Part shown: positions 58,879 through 64,000 of the stretch, piece by piece
How positions within the stretch are numbered: the stretch's first letter is position 1
Layout: each line of letters opens with the position of its first letter
Assembly (NCBI RefSeq): GCF_002742645.2
Contig: NZ_CP033875.1
Coordinates: 868,001-932,000 of the forward strand
DNA from: Caulobacter sp. FWC26
GTDB taxonomy: Bacteria > Pseudomonadota > Alphaproteobacteria > Caulobacterales > Caulobacteraceae
Direction of reading: 5' to 3'
DNA length: 64,000 nt
The notes under the pieces: model-generated
What the model saw: the letters and a program-made list of their open reading frames with translations, nothing else
Databases searched by the model: none
Told to the model about the DNA's origin: nothing
Translations under genes and position numbers: made by a program

Positions 58879-59018
58879 TTGCCCCCTCCGCGCGGAGCCT
58901 GTCCGCGGGCGCGCGCTGCGCGCGACCCGGGGGCGCTCCTCCCCCGTAGGGGGAAGAAGGTGGCCTTCTGCCCCCTTTGGGGGCGGACGACCTCGCGGAG
59001 CGAGGTCAGGTGGGGGGC
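58879..59018. repeat. Intergenic repeat family B, copy 2
   Basis: TTGCCCCCTCCGCGCGGAG, a CTCCCCCGTAGGGGGAAGAAGG hairpin, TGCCCCCTTTGGGGGCGGAC and GACCTCGCGGAGCGAGGTCAGG. The last two blocks are essentially identical in copy 3 at 60736. It separates two genes of one likely operon. Confidence 0.8.
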
Positions 59019-59038
59019 CTTCTGAGCTTGCCGCATGA

Positions 59039-60670
59039 TCACCGCCCCACCACCGACAGCTTCACGGCCGTGGCGAAGTCCTTGTCGCGCAGGATTTCGC
59101 GGGCGGCGTTGCGGCCCGGATTGCCCGAGACACCGCCGCCGGGGTGCGTGCCCGCGCCGCACATATAGAGGCCCGCGATCGGCGCGCGGTGGCTGGCGTG
59201 ACCCAGCAGCGGGCGTGTGGCCCACAGCTGATCCAGCGACATGTGGCCGTGCATGATGTCGCCGCCGATCAGGCCGAACTTCCGTTCCAGATCCAGCGGC
59301 GACAGGATCATCCGCCCCAGCACCGAGGCCTTGAAGCCCGGCGCCCATTGGTCGACCGTGTCGATGATCAGGTCGGCGGCGGCCTCGCGCGCGTCGTCCC
59401 AGGAACGACCATCGGGAAGCTCCGGTGCGAACTGCTGGCAGAACAGGCTGGCCACGTGCTGGCCGGGCGGGGCAAGGCTGGTGTCGAGGCTGGACGGAAT
59501 CAGCATCTCGACGATCGGGGCCTTGCTGATCCCATCGCCCTTCGCGTCGCGATAGGCCGCGTCCATGTAGTCGAGGCTCGGGGCGATCACGATGCCCGAT
59601 TGGTGATGCTCGGCGGTCTCCCTGCCCGGCAGGCATGTGAAGCTGGGCAGCTCCGACAGCGCCACGTTCATCCGGAAGGTGCCGGAGCCGTTCTTGTAAC
59701 CCTCGACCGCCTTGCGGAAGTCCGGGGTCAGGGCCGAGGGCGGCACCAGCTTCTTGTAGAGCAGGGCCGGGTTGACGTTGGCGCTGACGATCGGGGCCAT
59801 GATCTGGCGGCCGTCGACCAGCTGCACGCCGGTGGCCTTCTGGCCATCGACATGCACCGCCTCGACCGGGGCGTCGAGCAGGATCTCCACACCCGCCGCC
59901 TCGCAGGCCTTGGCCATGGCTTGGGTGATCGCGCCCATGCCGCCGACCGCGTGGCCCCAGGCGCCCTTCTTGCCGTTCACCTCGCCAAAGGTGTGGTGCA
60001 GCAGCACATAGGCCGACCCAGGCGTATCGGCGCTGGCGAAGTTGCCGACCACGGCGTCGAAGCCGAAGGCGGCCTTGACCGGCTCGCTCTCGAACCAGCT
60101 GTTCAGCACGTCGCGGGCGCTCTTGGTGAACAGGTCCAAGAGGTCGCGCTTGCGCTGGCGCGACAGAAAGGCCAGGCGTCCGCCCTGGCGCAGAGCGCGC
60201 AGCAGACCAGGCAGACCATCGCCCAGATTCGGCGGCGTTTCCTGGGCCAGGTCGCGCAGGATGTCACCGATCTCGTCCAGCATCGCGTAGTAGTCAGGCA
60301 GCACTTCGGCGTCGCGCCGGCTGTACTTGCGGAACTCCTCCTGGGTGCGCTCCAGCCCCCCGCCCAGCTTGATGTACTTGTCGTCGCTGATCGGCAGGAA
60401 GTTCGAGATCGGCCGTTCCAGGAAGGTCAGACCCAGCTCTCGCAGGCCCATGTCGGCGATCACGCGCGGGTTCAGCAGGCTGACCGTGTAGCTGGCCACC
60501 GAGTTGCGGAAGCCGGGGTGGAACTCTTCCGTCACCGCCGCGCCGCCAACGACGCCCCGCGCCTCGCAGACCGTGACCTTCAGCCCGGCCTTGGCCAGGT
60601 AGAAGGCGCAGACGAGGCCGTTATGGCCTCCGCCGATGATGACCGCGTCGCGGGCCTGGGTGACCGCCAT
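59039..60670 (-). CDS. FAD-dependent oxidoreductase, PYROXD2/phytoene-desaturase-like
   Basis: 543 aa. The dinucleotide fold is VIIGGGHNGLVCAFYLAKAG (about 10-29), with the second motif VCEARGVVGGAAVTEEFHPG. The C-terminal FAD block is GLYMCGAGTHPGGGVSGNPG. The family includes PYROXD2 and distant carotenoid desaturases, but the CrtI membrane-binding and carotenoid context are absent. Substrate unknown; in this operon with a Rieske oxygenase it could oxidise the same molecule. The promoter side has a perfect 14-bp palindrome at 60704. Confidence 0.86.
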   Translation of the reverse strand: MAVTQARDAVIIGGGHNGLVCAFYLAKAGLKVTVCEARGVVGGAAVTEEFHPGFRNSVASYTVSLLNPRVIADMGLRELGLTFLERPISNFLPISDDKYIKLGGGLERTQEEFRKYSRRDAEVLPDYYAMLDEIGDILRDLAQETPPNLGDGLPGLLRALRQGGRLAFLSRQRKRDLLDLFTKSARDVLNSWFESEPVKAAFGFDAVVGNFASADTPGSAYVLLHHTFGEVNGKKGAWGHAVGGMGAITQAMAKACEAAGVEILLDAPVEAVHVDGQKATGVQLVDGRQIMAPIVSANVNPALLYKKLVPPSALTPDFRKAVEGYKNGSGTFRMNVALSELPSFTCLPGRETAEHHQSGIVIAPSLDYMDAAYRDAKGDGISKAPIVEMLIPSSLDTSLAPPGQHVASLFCQQFAPELPDGRSWDDAREAAADLIIDTVDQWAPGFKASVLGRMILSPLDLERKFGLIGGDIMHGHMSLDQLWATRPLLGHASHRAPIAGLYMCGAGTHPGGGVSGNPGRNAAREILRDKDFATAVKLSVVGR

Positions 60671-60703
60671 GGTGTGCTCCCCTGAAGATGGGGAGAGTGT
60701 TGC

Positions 60704-60717
60704 TATACGATCGTATA
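60704..60717. promoter_or_regulatory. Perfect 14-bp palindrome upstream of the PYROXD2/Rieske/TetR operon
   Basis: TATACGATCGTATA, extendable with CTAT...ATAA, lies 34 bp before the ATG at 60670 and stands out in an otherwise GC-rich region. Size and symmetry fit a TetR-family operator overlapping the promoter. Confidence 0.65.
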
Positions 60718-60735
60718 ATAGGCAAGGGGCTTCAA

Positions 60736-60847
60736 TTGCCCCCTCCGGGCCTGCGGCCCTCCTTCCCCAGAGGGGGAAGAAGGTCGCGCAGTCTTTCTGC
60801 CCCCTCTGGGGGCGGACGACCTCGCGGAGCGAGGTCAGGTGGGGGCA
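60736..60847. repeat. Intergenic repeat family B, copy 3
   Basis: TTGCCCCCTCCGGGCCTGCGG, a hairpin CCCCAGAGGGGGAAGAAGG, TGCCCCCTCTGGGGGCGGAC and GACCTCGCGGAGCGAGGTCAGG, then TGGGGGCAAG. The right end contains the stop codon and last three codons of the RND permease on the minus strand. Confidence 0.8.
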
Positions 60848-63800
60848 AGCGTCTGCGCCTTCCCGCGCGCCGTCAGCCAGTACATCACCGGCGTGGCCAC
60901 CCGGCTCAGCAGCGTGCTGGTGATCAGGCCGCCGATGATGGCGATGGCCAGGGGCGAGTAGAGGCCCGAGCGCTCCAGGGCCAAGGGCAGCAGACCGCCG
61001 ATCGCCGTCACGCTGGTCAGCAGTACGGGCAGGAAACGGACCTCGCCGGCCTTCTCGATGGCGTCGTGCAGGTTCATGCCCTCGCGCCGCAGCTGCTCGG
61101 TGAAGTCGACCAGCAGGATCGAGTTCTTGATCTCGATGCCGATCAACGCGATCAGGCCGATCGTGGCGGTGAACGATAGCGAGTTGCCGGTCAGGGCCAG
61201 GGCCAGCACCGCGCCGAACACACCGAACGGGATGATGCCGGCGACCACCAGGGCGGTCTTGAACTTCTGGAACTCCAGGACCAGCACGGCCAGGATGCCG
61301 AAGATCGCCACGAGCACCGCCGCGCCCAGGCCTGCGAAGCTTTCCGACTGCGCCTCGGCCTGGCCGCCCAGCGACAGGCGATAGCCAGGCGGCATCGGGA
61401 CTTCCTTCTCCAGGCGCTGCACGATGTCCTCGGTCACCTTGGCCGTCAGATAGCCGGTCGCGACATAGCTGGTCACCGTCACCGTCCGCTCGCGGTCGAA
61501 GCGGTCGATGCGGGCCGGGCTCGAGCGCAGGGTCGGGGTGGCGATCGCGCCCAGCGGCGCGGCCTCGCCGTCGGCGGTCGGCACATAGACGCCGTTCAGG
61601 GCTGAAAGTGGATTGCGCGCCGCCCCGTCCACCTGCGCGGTCGGCAGGCGCACCCGCACGGCGTAGTCGTCACCGTCGGGATCGCGGAACCGCGCGGCCT
61701 CCTCGCCCGACAGCGCCAGACGCGTCACGCGGCGGGCGGCGCCGGCCGGCACGCCCAAGGCGGCGGCCTTCGCCTCGTCGACGCCGAGATCAAGGTCCGT
61801 ACGGTCCAGGCGCATCGGGTTGCTGACATCGCGCGCGCCGGGCGTGTCTTTCAGCACCGCCTCGGTCCGGGCGGCCAGGGCTTTTAGCACCTCGAGGTTC
61901 TGGCCGGTGATGCGGATGGCGATCGGGGCGTCGATCGGCGGGCCGTTCTCGAAAGCCACCACGGTGATCCGCGCGCCGGGGTACTTGCCGAAGTCGGCGC
62001 GAAGGGCGTCCAGAACCTTGTCGCTCTTGCCCGGCTTCCAGGCCTCGAAGCTGGCATAGACCTCGGCGAAGCTGTTGGAGCTCTCGCGCTGGCTCTTGTT
62101 GTAGAAAATCTGCGGGTTGCCACGGCCCAGATTGCTGGCGCGCCACAGGATTTCGGGCTCCTTGGCCAGGCGAGCGTCGACGAAGCGCAGCGCCTGATCG
62201 GTCCGCGCCAGCGACGCGCCGTCGGGCGTTTCGATCCGGATCAGAAACTGCGGTGTCTCGGCGGGCGGGAACAGCGAGCTGCCGATCACCTTCACCAGCG
62301 GAACCGTGGTGGCGCACAGGGCCAGCATCAGGGCCAGGGCCAGCCAGGGGCGGGCTAGCGAGGCGTGCAGGACGGGGCGATAAAAGCGCTGAATGCCGCC
62401 GTTCACCGCTCGCAGGATCGCATTGCCCTCGGGGTCGGAGTGCTTGTCCAGGATCCGACTAGCCAGAAATGGAATGATGGTGAGCGACACGAGCAGGGAT
62501 GCGCCCACCGTGCACAGCACCGTCACCGGCAGCGACTTGATGTAGGCGCCCGAGCCGGCGGGCAGGGCCATCAGCGGCAGGAAGGCCAGCATCAGGGTCG
62601 CCGTGCAGCCGACGACCGCCAGGCCGATTTGCCGCGCGCCATTGACGGCCGCCTCCGTGCGTTCTTCGCCCTCACGGATACGTCGGGCGATGTTCTCGGT
62701 GATGACGATACTGTCGTCGACCAGAAGGCCTAGCGCCAGCACGAAGCCGGCGATCGACAGCTGGTTCAGGGTGAACCCGAACGCCTGCAGCATCGACAGG
62801 CCGATCAGCAGGCTGAGCGGGATCGACACCATCACCACCACACCGGCGCGCGGTCCCAGCGGCAACAGGGTGATCAGCACCAAAACAAGCGCGATGCCGA
62901 AGTCGCGGAACAGGTTCTTGAGGCGATGCTTGACGTTCTCGGCCTGGAAGAAGGCGCGCTCCAGCTTCACCCCGGCGGGCAGGGCGCGCTCGTACTCGTC
63001 CAGGACCTTGCGGACTTCCTGGGTGATCTTGGCGACGTCCTGGCCGTCCTTCTGTTTGACGGTCACGAAGACGGCGCGTTTGCCGTTGAAGCGGGTGACG
63101 TGGGTGGGCTCCTGCTGGGCCCAGCCGATGGTGGCGACGTCCGAGACGCGCACCACCTTGCCGCCGATCGACCGCACGGGGGTGTCGCTGATGGTCTTCA
63201 GGTCGCGGAACGCGCCGCCGGACTTGACGTTGAAGCGCCGCTCTCCGGCCTGTACCGCGCCGATCGGCGCCTCGGCGCCGGCCGCGCGCAGGGCGTCGGT
63301 GACGGCGGTGGCGGGCAGCTTCAGGGCCGACAGCCGGGCCAGGTCCAGCGTCACCTGCACGTCCGACGGCGGCGCGCCCCAGTATTGCGCTTCACGCACG
63401 CCGGGCACGCGGTCCAGCCGTTCGCGAAGACGGTCGGCCACCTTTTCCAGGCGGCGCATCGGCAGGGTGTCGCTGGTCAACGCCACCTGCACGACAGACA
63501 CCTCGGTGGTGCGAGCGCGCTGGATGTCGAGGCGGGCCAGACCGGCGGGCAGATTGCCCCGGATGGCGTTCACCTCGCGGACCACCTGATCGTACTTGCG
63601 CTCGGGATCGACGTCCCAGGTGAAGTGAACCGAGACGACCGCCGCCCCGTCCAAGCTGACCGACTCGACCTTGTCGATATTGTCGAGCCCGTCGACCGCG
63701 TCCTCGATCGGATCGACGACCAGTTGCTCCATCTCCGAGGGCTCGGCGCCCGGCAGCACGGCGCGGACGACCACGATCGGAATGGGGAAGTGGGGGTCTT

Positions 63801-63912
63801 CCGAGCGTGGAATACTGGTGAAGGCGTTGATCCCCAGCATCACCAGGAGGCCAAACGCCACGAGCGTGAACTGCCAACGGCGAACCGCGAACGTCGAAAG
63901 ATCGAACTTCAC
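60835..63912 (-). CDS. RND-family efflux transporter permease
   Basis: 1025 aa, GTG start at 63912, 3 bp from the adaptor stop. Twelve membrane helices with two large periplasmic loops. Signatures: SIPRSEDPHFPIPIVVVRA, GFVLALGLLVDDSIVITENI (the proton-relay Asp pair in helix 4), ATLMLAFLPLMALPAGSG, and in the second half FTATIGLIALIGIEIKNSIL. It belongs to the RND group without a tight AcrB match. It exports drugs or small molecules with a membrane-fusion adaptor. The last three residues and the stop are read from a palindromic repeat. Confidence 0.92.
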   Translation of the reverse strand: MKFDLSTFAVRRWQFTLVAFGLLVMLGINAFTSIPRSEDPHFPIPIVVVRAVLPGAEPSEMEQLVVDPIEDAVDGLDNIDKVESVSLDGAAVVSVHFTWDVDPERKYDQVVREVNAIRGNLPAGLARLDIQRARTTEVSVVQVALTSDTLPMRRLEKVADRLRERLDRVPGVREAQYWGAPPSDVQVTLDLARLSALKLPATAVTDALRAAGAEAPIGAVQAGERRFNVKSGGAFRDLKTISDTPVRSIGGKVVRVSDVATIGWAQQEPTHVTRFNGKRAVFVTVKQKDGQDVAKITQEVRKVLDEYERALPAGVKLERAFFQAENVKHRLKNLFRDFGIALVLVLITLLPLGPRAGVVVMVSIPLSLLIGLSMLQAFGFTLNQLSIAGFVLALGLLVDDSIVITENIARRIREGEERTEAAVNGARQIGLAVVGCTATLMLAFLPLMALPAGSGAYIKSLPVTVLCTVGASLLVSLTIIPFLASRILDKHSDPEGNAILRAVNGGIQRFYRPVLHASLARPWLALALMLALCATTVPLVKVIGSSLFPPAETPQFLIRIETPDGASLARTDQALRFVDARLAKEPEILWRASNLGRGNPQIFYNKSQRESSNSFAEVYASFEAWKPGKSDKVLDALRADFGKYPGARITVVAFENGPPIDAPIAIRITGQNLEVLKALAARTEAVLKDTPGARDVSNPMRLDRTDLDLGVDEAKAAALGVPAGAARRVTRLALSGEEAARFRDPDGDDYAVRVRLPTAQVDGAARNPLSALNGVYVPTADGEAAPLGAIATPTLRSSPARIDRFDRERTVTVTSYVATGYLTAKVTEDIVQRLEKEVPMPPGYRLSLGGQAEAQSESFAGLGAAVLVAIFGILAVLVLEFQKFKTALVVAGIIPFGVFGAVLALALTGNSLSFTATIGLIALIGIEIKNSILLVDFTEQLRREGMNLHDAIEKAGEVRFLPVLLTSVTAIGGLLPLALERSGLYSPLAIAIIGGLITSTLLSRVATPVMYWLTARGKAQTLAPT

Positions 63913-63915
63913 GGC

Positions 63916-64000
63916 CTAGCGCCCCAGCCGGGTGGGATCGACCACGCTGACGGCCTCGCCGTCCGAGACGAAGCCCGCCCCGGCGGTGATGACCTGGGCG
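63916..64000 (-). CDS. RND efflux periplasmic adaptor, C-terminal end only
   Basis: Only the last 27 residues are in the window (ending FVSDGEAVSVVDPTRLGR then TAG at 63916-63918). The AGAGFVSDGEAVSVV pattern is typical of the C-terminal strand of RND membrane-fusion proteins. The gene is 3 bp upstream of the RND permease start, so the two are co-translated as a pump. Confidence 0.75.
   Translation of the reverse strand, partial: AQVITAGAGFVSDGEAVSVVDPTRLGR

Overview
The window is a chromosomal segment of a high-GC alphaproteobacterium, most likely Caulobacter or a close relative. The signs are two large TonB-dependent receptors without SusD partners, frequent GTG and TTG starts, and intergenic palindromes that carry the GANTC site of the cell-cycle methylase CcrM. 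A one-piece indolepyruvate ferredoxin oxidoreductase with a divergent Lrp regulator also fits. I see no IS element, prophage, rRNA or CRISPR array. The only RNA gene is one tRNA with a CAU anticodon.

Left part (1-14 kb): the start of adenosine deaminase, a secreted amidohydrolase, a small lipoprotein, a pirin, the Lrp/indolepyruvate oxidoreductase pair, a DUF418 membrane protein, an L-2-hydroxyglutarate-dehydrogenase-like flavoenzyme, a glycosyltransferase, the tRNA, a glycerophosphodiesterase, and a second Lrp regulator divergent from methionine gamma-lyase across a perfect 9+9 inverted repeat.

Signalling part (14-31 kb): PilZ, an XRE regulator, and a LuxI-type acyl-homoserine-lactone synthase with a perfect 7-4-7 palindrome upstream. 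Next come a DUF962/Mpo1-like membrane protein, a LuxR-type regulator, and a hybrid kinase-like protein lacking the phospho-acceptor His. Further on are a TonB receptor, queC-queE-queD, a response regulator, aroC, a pectate lyase, and a BlaI-BlaR1-like pair whose operator core occurs both before blaI and before a divergent unknown gene. A MarR-GNAT fusion and an EAL phosphodiesterase close the region.

Polyamine island (31.8-49.3 kb): a GntR regulator, two aldehyde dehydrogenases (PuuC- and GabD-like), three class-III aminotransferases (one frameshifted), two glutamine-synthetase-like gamma-glutamylpolyamine ligases, a complete PotD-B-C-A-type importer, PuuD and PuuB. Together they can import putrescine or related amines and take them through gamma-glutamylated intermediates to succinate. 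A 14-bp palindrome recurs at both GntR-flanking promoters. Gaps inside the transporter operon each hold an intergenic palindrome.

Right part (49.4-64 kb): a TPR-sulfotransferase beside a TonB receptor, an APC permease coupled to a dipeptidase-like amidohydrolase, a DUF2188-type protein, and a PYROXD2-like oxidoreductase/Rieske oxygenase/TetR operon with a 14-bp palindrome at its promoter. An RND pump and the tail of its adaptor end the window. At least three families of imperfect intergenic palindromes are scattered through it. In places they supply parts of coding sequences: the N-terminus of PuuB and the C-terminus and stop of the RND permease.
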